Part shown: positions 8,945 to 16,439 of the stretch, in pieces
Layout: each line of letters begins with the position of its first letter
How positions within the stretch are numbered: the first letter of the stretch is position 1
NCBI RefSeq assembly: GCF_947077775.1
Contig: NZ_CAMTTE010000001.1
Location: 1,488,001 to 1,552,000, forward strand
Length of the DNA stretch: 64,000 bases
Source: Salinibacter pepae
GTDB taxonomy: Bacteria > Bacteroidota > Rhodothermia > Rhodothermales > Salinibacteraceae
Direction of reading: 5' to 3'
Notes under the pieces: generated by a model
Seen by the model: only the letters and a program-made list of their open reading frames with translations
Told to the model about the DNA's origin: nothing
The model's database searches: none
Program-made: the position numbers and the translations under genes

Positions 8945-9595
8945 AAGGATGAACGCTCAAACACAGAAAGGGCCCGCCCTGAAAAGCGAGGCGGGACCGG
9001 CGCGTGGGGCTGTTTCCGGCCGCTTTGCAGTCGCGTGAGTGCGCAGCCGTTGCTCCGCGGTTCCTCCTCCCTCCCACAGTGGGGACAAAAGGTCCGTCCG
9101 CGGACGAGAACGCCGCACGGGCTTGGTAAAACGTGGCAACTCACTTTTTGGAGAACCAACAGAGAACGTGGGAGGTCCGGAGAGTGGGCCGTGATGCCTC
9201 CCCTGAAGGTCAAAATAAAATCGAAATCCAATGGGTCGTCCCCAGAGGGCCCGAGGGCCGTACGGCGGAGAACCGGGGTCCGTGTCGCCCTGAGTGTCGT
9301 GTGGGATCCGTTCGGGCGGACGAACGGCCTCGCCATTTTTCGGGATTCGGACCGGGCGGACGGCGCCCGGACGTTCTCGGGGGGAATCTCTTCACTGTTA
9401 TGAGAAGGCCGGCCCCGTCCCCCGTCTTCCACCCGTCCGGGAGGTCTTCGCGCGAAGAGGGCCCGCCCCACGACCGCGGAGGGTGTCGCGATCGCGTTAC
9501 AATGCAGAGGAAGCGGGAACGACCCGGGCGGGCGCGTGGAACCAGCACTCGTGGTTCAGCTCAATTCTTACACTTCTTCAAACGCTTTGCCTGCC
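8945..9595. other. Intergenic region, 651 bp, between divergent genes
   Basis: Separates the small membrane-protein gene (minus) from the CBS-protein gene (plus), so it should hold both promoters. It contains a GC-rich hairpin at 8970-8998 (arms GGGCCCGCC and GGCGGGACC) and short perfect palindromes at 9095-9106 (CGTCCGCGGACG) and 9487-9496 (CGCGATCGCG). In DNA this GC-rich such palindromes may be chance. No coding frame or RNA gene is convincing. Confidence 0.45.
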
Positions 9596-10078
9596 ATGGA
9601 CGAACGCGAGCTTGTTGAGACACGGGTCCGGGACGTGCTGCGAACGAAGGGCACCCTCCGGCAGAACGGGGATGTCCTCACGGCCGACCCCACCGACACC
9701 GTTTACGACTGTATCGACGCCATGGTGGACCGCGGCATCGGGTCCATCGTCATCACGGAGGGCGACGAGATGGTCGGCATCTTCACCGAGCGGGACTACA
9801 TGCGCGACATTGCCCTGAAGGGACGCTCCTCCCCGGAAACCGAGGTGCAGGAAGTCATGACGGAAGACGTCGTCACCGCCGAGGCGGAGGACCAGCTCCG
9901 CGATTGCCTGGATCGGATGAACGATCTGCAGTGCCGCCACCTTCCCGTGGTCGACGACGAGGGCAACCTCGCCGACATCATCTCGATGCGGGACTGCGCG
10001 AAGCAAGTCGCCGAGTCGGCGGAGTCGGGCGCGACGCAGCTCGTGAACTACGTGACGGGCCAGTATTCCACCCGGTAG
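9596..10078 (+). CDS. Protein with paired CBS domains
   Basis: 160-residue acidic protein that is essentially one Bateman module. CBS1 is at about residues 20-75 (DVLTADPTDTVYDCIDAMVD to GIFTERDYMRDI) and CBS2 at about 85-140 (VMTEDVVTAEAEDQLRDCLD to ADIISMRDCAKQV). Such stand-alone CBS pairs bind adenine nucleotides such as AMP, ATP or NAD(H) and act as energy sensors or allosteric partners. I start at the ATG at 9596; an in-frame ATG 60 bp upstream adds a non-conserved stretch. It stands alone upstream of the histidine-kinase island. Its target is unknown. Confidence 0.85.
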   Translation: MDERELVETRVRDVLRTKGTLRQNGDVLTADPTDTVYDCIDAMVDRGIGSIVITEGDEMVGIFTERDYMRDIALKGRSSPETEVQEVMTEDVVTAEAEDQLRDCLDRMNDLQCRHLPVVDDEGNLADIISMRDCAKQVAESAESGATQLVNYVTGQYSTR

Positions 10079-10516
10079 GAGAGCGGATGCTCGCCGAGGC
10101 CAGGCGCCGGTTGTAGGACTCGACGGGCCGAAATGCGCCGCGCCGGACGGACCGTACGCTTGAGCTGGGGGCACGGCTTCTGGAGCCGCCCGCGCAGGCG
10201 GCCGTCCCCGAAAGGGCGGAGACGGCGCCTCAATCGTCCGCGCGAGCCAGCGGACCGGCTGGGCCCCCAGACCGATCGGGAAAAACACATCCCGTAGTGC
10301 CCCCTGCTCGCAGCGGGATGGAGTTCGGCCGGTCCATCCCCTCCCCGGCATGGACACGACACGACGTGGGGGCGAGAACCGTCCCGCCCGGGCGTCCTCG
10401 CCTCGGAACCCTCGTCCACCTCCCGTGATGCAATGTGTAACGTTGTAGTCTGAAGACGGCCCCCACACCTCTTTTCAATCTACGGCCGTCGGTTTCTGCC
10501 GCTCTCGGGATCTGCC
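10079..10516. other. Intergenic region, 438 bp, with tandem GC hairpins
   Basis: Lies between the CBS gene and the first histidine kinase. At about 10174-10208 two adjacent GC hairpins can form (CGGCT/AGCCG, then GCCGCC/GGCGGC), possibly ending the CBS transcript, although no T-run follows. The stretch just before 10517 must carry the kinase promoter. No coding frame is convincing. Confidence 0.4.
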
Positions 10517-13396
10517 ATGCCTTCTCCCGCCCGCAACATCACCACCCTTCTCTGGCCGAGCGACGACATGCTCTCCGCCAATGCCAAGTCTCGGCTGCAG
10601 GTGGTTCGTCTGCTCTGTCTCCTCGGGAGCCTCCTGATTCCCCTTTACGGCCTCCTGTACGAGGCTGCGCGCCCCGAGGCAACCGATCCGATGTGGATCC
10701 GGCTCGTCATTGCGGGCGTCTTGGGGGCGTTCGTGGCGGGCACGTACGCTCTGCGAACGCTTCGCACCCACTGCGTCGGCATCGCGTGGGGACTGCTCTA
10801 CCTGTTGATGGCCTGGAGTGTGGGCCTGGCGGCGGTCAATCAGTTCTCGGGGGCGTACGTGGTGGGCATGCTCGTCGTGTACGCTGTCTCCGCTACCCTG
10901 GTGTTGGTCAGCAGTCAATTGCTGCGGTCCGTGCTGTCGTTTTTGTCGGCGGGCCTGCTCCTCACGGGGGCTGCACTGCTGTGGGCCCCTGCCGTTCAGC
11001 TGAGCCCCCTGGTGCTGTGCGGGGGCATGGCCATGGTGGCCTTCGTCGTCGGGGGGGTCGCGCGGGGGGCTCTGCGCGTGCGAAGGCGCCTTGCGGACCA
11101 GGCGCGGGAGCTCCAGAAGCAGCGAGACCGGCTGGAGGGCCATCGGGCGTACACCAACCGCCTCCTCAACGCGACCGACGACCTGTTCTTTGCCCTCGAC
11201 CCGGAAGGCCAGTTTCAGTGGTGGAACGACCGCGTGTTGGAGACGACCGGCCTGTCCAACGAGGACGTCGGAAGCGTGGACGCGCTGGACCATTTTGTGC
11301 CGGCCGAGCGGGAGGAGCAGGCCAAGCAAGCCATCCGCAGGGTGCTTCAAACCGGCAGCGGCCAGGTGGAAGTGCCCCTCGTGGCCGACGACGGAGTGGC
11401 GGTGCCCTACGAGTTCGTGGGCAACCCCGTTGAAAACCTGGAAGGGGAGCGCCAGATCGTGTGCGTCGGCCGGAACGTTGCCGAGCGGAAGCGTCGGGAG
11501 CGGGAGCTGCGGGAGAGCGAGCGGCGCTTCCAGGCGATGCTGAACGACCCGAACATCCTCGCCGGCGTGCTCGCGCCGGACGGGACGTTCCAGAAGGTCA
11601 ACGACACGGCCCTCGGGTACATCGAGGCCACCCGGGCGGACATTCTCGGCCGGCCGTTCTGGGAGACCCCCTGGTGGGACACGGAAAACAGGTTGGCGGT
11701 CCGGGAGAAGGTCAGGCGCGTGGCCGAGGGGGAATACGTGCGCTTCGAAGCCGAGCACGTAACGCCGAGCGGGGAGGCCCGGACCGTGACCGGGATCATG
11801 CGCCCGGTGACCGGCGAGGCGGGGGAGGTCGTCTCGATTTTTGTCACGGCCCGGGACATTACCGAACGGAAGCGACGGGAGGAGGCCCTTCAGGTGGCGG
11901 AGGGGCGGTACCGGGCGCTTATCGAGAACTTTCCCGGGGGCGTTTTTCTCTTCGACGAGGATTTGCAGTATACATTGGCAGGGGGACGCGAACTCCGAGA
12001 CGCGGGCCTCTCCCCGTCGGACGTGGAAGGGGGAGGTCCGCACGACATATTTCCGGCCGCCCTGGCCGAGGAGCTCGAAATGTACTTCCGGCGCGCACTC
12101 AGCGGCGAGAAGAATGCGTTCGAGCAGACGATGGACGAGCGCCGGTACTTCAACCGAACGCTCCCGGTTCGGGACGAGGCCGGAACGGTTATCGCCGGCA
12201 TGGCGGTCGCCCAGGACATCACCGAGGAGCGCCGCCGCAAGGAAAAGCTCGAGCGGAAGAACGATCTCTTCCAACGGGCCCAGGAGATTGCCAATGTTGG
12301 CGGGTGGGAGTACGACCTAGACACGGGTGCCCTCACCCTCACCGACCAGGCCTACCGCATCCACGGCGTTTCTCCGGGCGCGAAGATGACGCTGGAGCGG
12401 AGCCACGGGCTGTACCATCCCAATGACCGATGGGAGGCCGAAGAGGCCTTCCGCCGGGCGGCCGAGGACGGGGTGCCCTACGACGTCGAGGCCCGCCTGA
12501 TTACCGACGCTGGGGAGGAGAAGTGGATCCGCACCCGCGGGGCGCCGCAACAGGACGACGGCCGGACGGTTCGGGTCCGTGGAACGATCCAGGACATCAC
12601 CGACCAGAAGGAGCGAGAGCAGGCCCTCCGTACGGCCAAGGCCGACGCGGAGGCGGCCCGCCAGGAGGCCGAGGAGGCCAGCCGCCTCAAAAGCGCCTTC
12701 CTCGCCAACATCAGCCACGAGATTCGCACGCCGCTGACGTCGATTATTGGCTTTGCCGAGCTGATCGGCTCGGAGGCCGGCGCGTTGGATCTGTCGGACA
12801 GCCCGCTCCCGGGGTACGCCACCATGATCGAGCGAAGCGGGAAGCGCCTGCTCGAAACGCTGGAGGGGGTGCTCAACCTCTCCAAGCTACAGTCCGGGCA
12901 GATGAAGCTGGAAACGGCCCCGGTCGACCTGACCGAGCAGATCCGCTGGGCCGTTCAGGAGCTCCGCCCGAAGGCTGAGGAGAAGGGGGTTCGCCTTCAG
13001 CTCGAGACCGGTTGCGCCGTGGCCGAGGGCGACGAGGGCGGCATCCAGATCGTCATTCGGAATCTGGTCTCCAATGCGATCAAGTACACCGAGCAGGGCG
13101 GCCGCATCTGGGTCCGGTCGTTTCGGGACGAGGACCGGGCCGTGCTTGAAGTTGAGGACACCGGCATTGGGATGGACCCGGCGGTGGCCGAGTCGCTCTT
13201 CGAGCCGTTTCGACAGGCGTCGGAAGGGCTAAATCGCGAGTACGAGGGGACCGGCGTCGGCCTGGCGGTCACGAACAAGGCGGTTGCCCAAATGGACGGA
13301 TCCATCGAGGTAGACACCGAGAAAGACGAGGGCACCCGGTTTACCATCCAGCTTCCGGCCTCAGAGGAGCATCCGACCGGTGGCTCCGCCCCGTGA
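10517..13396 (+). CDS. Membrane PAS-domain sensor histidine kinase (kinase 1)
   Basis: 959 residues. Residues about 30-190 form a six-helix membrane domain (VRLLCLLGSLLIPLYGLLYE onward), paralogous to that of the kinase at 19340. Four PAS domains follow, at about 215-330, 336-455, 460-570 and 580-700, then HisKA with the phospho-acceptor His734 in SHEIRTPLTSIIGFAE and an HATPase domain with NLVSNAIKYTEQGG and a DTGIGMDP G-box. There is no receiver domain. PAS2 (11481-11874) is almost identical in DNA to a PAS of the kinase at 16440-18707. No response regulator gene is adjacent. Ligand and partner are unknown; redox, light or energy sensing is plausible from the PAS array and the rhodopsin neighbours. 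Confidence 0.92.
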   Translation: MPSPARNITTLLWPSDDMLSANAKSRLQVVRLLCLLGSLLIPLYGLLYEAARPEATDPMWIRLVIAGVLGAFVAGTYALRTLRTHCVGIAWGLLYLLMAWSVGLAAVNQFSGAYVVGMLVVYAVSATLVLVSSQLLRSVLSFLSAGLLLTGAALLWAPAVQLSPLVLCGGMAMVAFVVGGVARGALRVRRRLADQARELQKQRDRLEGHRAYTNRLLNATDDLFFALDPEGQFQWWNDRVLETTGLSNEDVGSVDALDHFVPAEREEQAKQAIRRVLQTGSGQVEVPLVADDGVAVPYEFVGNPVENLEGERQIVCVGRNVAERKRRERELRESERRFQAMLNDPNILAGVLAPDGTFQKVNDTALGYIEATRADILGRPFWETPWWDTENRLAVREKVRRVAEGEYVRFEAEHVTPSGEARTVTGIMRPVTGEAGEVVSIFVTARDITERKRREEALQVAEGRYRALIENFPGGVFLFDEDLQYTLAGGRELRDAGLSPSDVEGGGPHDIFPAALAEELEMYFRRALSGEKNAFEQTMDERRYFNRTLPVRDEAGTVIAGMAVAQDITEERRRKEKLERKNDLFQRAQEIANVGGWEYDLDTGALTLTDQAYRIHGVSPGAKMTLERSHGLYHPNDRWEAEEAFRRAAEDGVPYDVEARLITDAGEEKWIRTRGAPQQDDGRTVRVRGTIQDITDQKEREQALRTAKADAEAARQEAEEASRLKSAFLANISHEIRTPLTSIIGFAELIGSEAGALDLSDSPLPGYATMIERSGKRLLETLEGVLNLSKLQSGQMKLETAPVDLTEQIRWAVQELRPKAEEKGVRLQLETGCAVAEGDEGGIQIVIRNLVSNAIKYTEQGGRIWVRSFRDEDRAVLEVEDTGIGMDPAVAESLFEPFRQASEGLNREYEGTGVGLAVTNKAVAQMDGSIEVDTEKDEGTRFTIQLPASEEHPTGGSAP
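11481..11874 (+). repeat. 394-bp repeat, copy 1 (inverted relative to copy 2)
   Basis: Encodes the second PAS domain of kinase 1, from RKRRERELRESERR through VTARDITERKR. Aligned by eye with the reverse complement of 17251-17644, it shows about five mismatches in 394 bp, clustered at about 11749-11771, one of which changes a codon from Ser to Asp. Identity stops abruptly at both ends. This points to recent copying or gene conversion between the two kinases. Confidence 0.9.
13154..13209 (+). repeat. 56-bp repeat, copy 1, in HATPase coding sequence
   Basis: Encodes the G-box segment EDTGIGMDPAVAESLFEPF of kinase 1. By eye it is identical to the reverse complement of 16669-16724 in kinase 2, while the flanking codons differ at many third positions. 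A second patch of shared sequence between the same two genes supports gene conversion. Confidence 0.75.
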
Positions 13397-13768
13397 AGAC
13401 GGATGCGACGAAACGAGGCGGGGCCACACGGAGGCCCGCTGTCTCTTGAGTGTCTCTCGCTCCTCCCTCGCCAGGGGCCGCGCACTGCCGCCCCACGAGG
13501 GTTATGCGTCATCCCCCCCCCCGAAGTCGCCTTTGGTCAGTAGAGGCGTGTACGACCTCCCACGCGGCTTCCGGCGCCTCTTCCCGAATGGGCATCCGAA
13601 CGGACCGCGGGCGTCCAGGTGCATCACAGGCCGGCACCGCAGTTCTGCTCCGACCACCGGTGCCGCCTCCCGCTCTCTTCCTCCGAGAGGCGGCACCGCC
13701 TTGTCTCGGGCATCTTCGGGGCGACAACGTGTCCGGACGGACAAACGCGAGCGGCGTCCTTCTGCGTC
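13397..13768. other. Intergenic region, 372 bp, between convergent genes
   Basis: Lies between the convergent ends of kinase 1 and the transducer gene. Its main feature is the long hairpin at 13658-13698. No coding frame is convincing. Confidence 0.5.
13658..13698. terminator. 12-bp-stem hairpin between convergent genes
   Basis: The arms CGGTGCCGCCTC (13658-13669) and GAGGCGGCACCG (13687-13698) are perfectly complementary with a 17-nt loop. A competing arm CGGCACC lies at 13632-13638. Being symmetrical and placed between convergent genes it could end transcripts from both sides, but there is no T-run, so this is a structural inference. Confidence 0.45.
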
Positions 13769-15325
13769 CTATGCCCCGAGCTCCGGCGCCTCCCGTCGGC
13801 CGGCCGCGCCGTCCCCGGTCGTGCTCTCGAACCCTCCTTCCGTGCCGTTGGCGGGGGCTTTCGGGCCGTCCGCACGGCCACTGGCGTCCCGACTGCCGAC
13901 GCGGAACTCGTCGACCAGCCCGCGGAGGCTGCCCGTCAGCTCCTCCAGCTCCGTGGCCGCCTGCACGACCTCTTCAATGCCCTCCGCTGACTCGTCGGAC
14001 ACCTCGGAAATCGACTGCACGCTTTCGGAAATCTGGTCCCCGGTCGCCGCCTGCTCTTCGGTCGCGGTGGCGATGCTGTCGACCCGGTCGGTAATGCCCC
14101 CGGTGCTGTCCACAATCTCTTCGAAGGCATCGGCCGCCTGCCCGGCCAATTCAATTCCGGCCTCCACCTCGCTTTGTCCCTGCTCAATGGCGCCGACCGC
14201 CTCACTGGTGTCTTCCTGAACGGAGGAGACCATCTGCTCGATCTCGTCGGTGGCCTTCGACGTCCGCTCGGCCAGCTCGCGGACCTCCTCGGCCACGACG
14301 GCAAATCCCTGCCCCGTCTTTCCGGAGCCGTCGCCCCCCGCACGGGCCGCCTCGATGGCCGCGTTTAGGGCGAGAAGGTTCGTCTGGTCGGCAATCTCGT
14401 CGATCGTCGCCACGATCTTGCCAATCTCCTCGCTCGATTCCTTCAGTCCACTAACGGTCCGGGCGGAACGCTTCACGACATCCCCGATCTCCCGCATCTT
14501 GTCGACGGCCTTCAGCACCACGTCTCCATTCTCCTCGGCCAGCTCCCCATTCTTTCGGGCGGCCTTGGCCGTCTCGGTCGCGTTCTCCGCGTTGTCGTCA
14601 ATCGTGCGGGCCATCTGCTCCATGGCGGCGGCAACCTCGTCGGCCTGCTGGGCCTGCTTCTGCACCCCAGCGTTCAGCTGATCGGCCGAGCTTGCGAGCT
14701 GGTTGGCGACCGCGTCGGTCTTCTCGACCGCCCTGGACAGGCGATGAAAGACCTGCTGGATGTTCTGGACGGACTGGTTGAACTTGCTCTGCAGGCGCCC
14801 GATTTCTTCGGCCTGCGAGGCATCCATCTTGGACGCGAGGTCGCGGCCCGCCGTCTCGGCGTCAACTTGGACCGTCAGGTCCCCTCCGGCGAAGCGGTCC
14901 ATGGCCCCGACCATCCGGTCCACTTCTTCGGAGAGGGCCTCCTTCTCTTTCTCCCGCTTGTTGGCGAGGGACTCCGCCTCGCGCTTCGTCTCTTCGGCCT
15001 CGGCCTTTCGCTCTTGGGCCTCCTCAATGCGGGTGCGGAGGGACTGGCGAAGGTCGTCGACGGCCCGGTACACGTCGCCGAATTCGTCGCCGCGGCCGGT
15101 GCGGATGGACTTGTCGAGGTTGCCCTCCGCAAGCTTCGAGGTGACGTAGCGCAGGTCCGTCAGCGTGGTGATCGTGATCGTGCCCGTGATGGACCCGATC
15201 GTGAGGAACCCGACGAACGTCGCCAGCCCGCTGGCGAGAGGGTTCTCTGTGACCAAGACCGTTGCCACGATCATGACGCCAGTCAGCAAATACCAGAAGA
15301 CGTATTTCGTCAGAAAGCGTTTCAT
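13769..15325 (-). CDS. Two-helix methyl-accepting transducer of the rhodopsin (Htr-like)
   Basis: 518 residues. Two membrane helices (about 8-26 and 31-53) are joined by only a few residues (TENPL), so there is no periplasmic ligand domain, as in haloarchaeal rhodopsin transducers. A HAMP domain follows (about 54-110), then a long coiled coil and the MCP signalling hairpin with tip [14 protein letters not shown] at about 355-370. The tip carries a short insertion (GGDGSGKT) before the usual [13 protein letters not shown]. Immediately downstream of the rhodopsin gene (56 bp, same strand), it should relay the photo-signal to CheA/CheW. The frame stays open well upstream of the ATG at 15325, but that part is antisense to the rhodopsin. 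Confidence 0.92.
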   Translation of the reverse strand: MKRFLTKYVFWYLLTGVMIVATVLVTENPLASGLATFVGFLTIGSITGTITITTLTDLRYVTSKLAEGNLDKSIRTGRGDEFGDVYRAVDDLRQSLRTRIEEAQERKAEAEETKREAESLANKREKEKEALSEEVDRMVGAMDRFAGGDLTVQVDAETAGRDLASKMDASQAEEIGRLQSKFNQSVQNIQQVFHRLSRAVEKTDAVANQLASSADQLNAGVQKQAQQADEVAAAMEQMARTIDDNAENATETAKAARKNGELAEENGDVVLKAVDKMREIGDVVKRSARTVSGLKESSEEIGKIVATIDEIADQTNLLALNAAIEAARAGGDGSGKTGQGFAVVAEEVRELAERTSKATDEIEQMVSSVQEDTSEAVGAIEQGQSEVEAGIELAGQAADAFEEIVDSTGGITDRVDSIATATEEQAATGDQISESVQSISEVSDESAEGIEEVVQAATELEELTGSLRGLVDEFRVGSRDASGRADGPKAPANGTEGGFESTTGDGAAGRREAPELGA

Positions 15326-15381
15326 GGGAGCGTAGGGTGTTGGGAGCCAAACAGTGAGGGGAAACGAAGCAGGGGCGGCGC

Positions 15382-16101
15382 CTAGGCGGCAGACGTGACC
15401 GTCGCTACGTCGCCCTGCCCAGAAGCGGCCTCGGGCTCTCCGCCGGTCACCTTGACAAAGTTCTTGCGCGCCCGATAGATGAAGTAGACAAACGGCACCT
15501 TCGCGGTCACGTCCAGGTAGCTGATGATCACCGCAATGCCCGCCGCGTCGACCCACTGCAGCCCCGGCCCGAAGAGCCACACCAGCGGGTAGGCGAGCCA
15601 GAGCAGCCCGACGTAGTTCAGCAGGAGCCGCGCGAGCCGCCGGTGGGAGGGCGGCTCGCCGAATGCCGAGTTGCGCACCGGCCCGTAGAGGAGCGCGAGG
15701 AGGGTCAGGTGACAGGCCGAGGACAGCCCGAAGAACACCCACTGGGCCGTGGACGAAAACACGACGGCCCCCAGGCCGAACACGATCATCATGAAGTCGG
15801 CCAGGGCGGTGCCCGTGATCATGCCCCGGCTGGCCCCGGCAATGTACGCGGTGTACCCCACGAGAAGGGGCGTGGTGAGGGCCCAGTCAATATACCGGGG
15901 GATGGGTACGTGATACCCCTGAAACTGCACCGACCCGACGTCGAACGTCATGAGCAGGTACATGAACGCGGCAATTCCGGGAATGGCCCAGAGGTAATCG
16001 AAGTCGAGCCCCACTTCGTCGCCAACCAGCGACAGGGCAGGGGGAATCCCGACGAGCATTCCAAGGGTTCCGATGATGTAAACGATCGTAATCGGGTCCA
16101 T
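15382..16101 (-). CDS. Sensory rhodopsin (microbial type I rhodopsin)
   Basis: 239-residue seven-helix retinal protein. Helix C reads [12 protein letters not shown] with Arg69 and Asp72, the position of the Schiff-base counterion (bacteriorhodopsin Arg82/Asp85). The proton-donor position (Asp96 in bacteriorhodopsin) is Tyr83, which argues for a sensor rather than a pump. Helix F has LAYPLVW, and helix G YLDVTAKV has Asp197 and the retinal-binding Lys201. The ATG at 16101 gives the standard length. The transducer gene follows 56 bp downstream, so the pair resembles the SRI/Htr systems, although in haloarchaea the transducer gene comes first. S. ruber is known to carry sensory rhodopsins; colour and signal polarity cannot be read from sequence. 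Confidence 0.94.
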   Translation of the reverse strand: MDPITIVYIIGTLGMLVGIPPALSLVGDEVGLDFDYLWAIPGIAAFMYLLMTFDVGSVQFQGYHVPIPRYIDWALTTPLLVGYTAYIAGASRGMITGTALADFMMIVFGLGAVVFSSTAQWVFFGLSSACHLTLLALLYGPVRNSAFGEPPSHRRLARLLLNYVGLLWLAYPLVWLFGPGLQWVDAAGIAVIISYLDVTAKVPFVYFIYRARKNFVKVTGGEPEAASGQGDVATVTSAA

Positions 16102-16439
16102 GGGGGGGTGTATCTCTGAATCCAGACAGAACGTTTGGGGCTCCCTTCCAAGCGGAAAGCTTCTCTTCGGAGAGCATTTTTCAGCAAGGCATTTCTCCAG
16201 CAGGGTTGAGGAGAGGACCGCACGCCGCTCTTCTCTTCCGTGGGACTGTCGCTGGCCTCCCCAATAAATCACTGCCTCCTTCCTATTTTATCGGTCCTGA
16301 TGTCTGCCCTTTAAATCAGATGTGTTCTATCTTTTTTCTTTGTACTATTTAAAAAAAGAGCCGGGCGGGCCTTGCACAAGACGACGATCAGGAGGATGAT
16401 TCCGAACGACACCACGGGCGGCCCTTCGGAACGCCCCGC
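16102..16439. other. Intergenic region with AT-rich block upstream of the rhodopsin gene
   Basis: 338 bp between the stop of kinase 2 and the start of the rhodopsin gene, both minus strand. The segment 16262-16362 is strikingly AT-rich for this genome, including a run of seven A on the plus strand near 16352 (T-run on the transcribed strand), which could end the kinase 2 transcript. The AT-rich block most likely also carries the rhodopsin promoter, but no clean -35/-10 pair was identified. Confidence 0.5.

Noticed and set aside
9095-9496. Short palindromes CGTCCGCGGACG and CGCGATCGCG as operators
   Set aside because: Palindromes of this size and composition are expected by chance in DNA this GC-rich.
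13769-15742. A 657-codon open frame on the minus strand continuing upstream of the transducer ATG
   Set aside because: The extra part is antisense to the rhodopsin gene and is Arg/Ala-rich; the transducer starts at 15325 with its first membrane helix.
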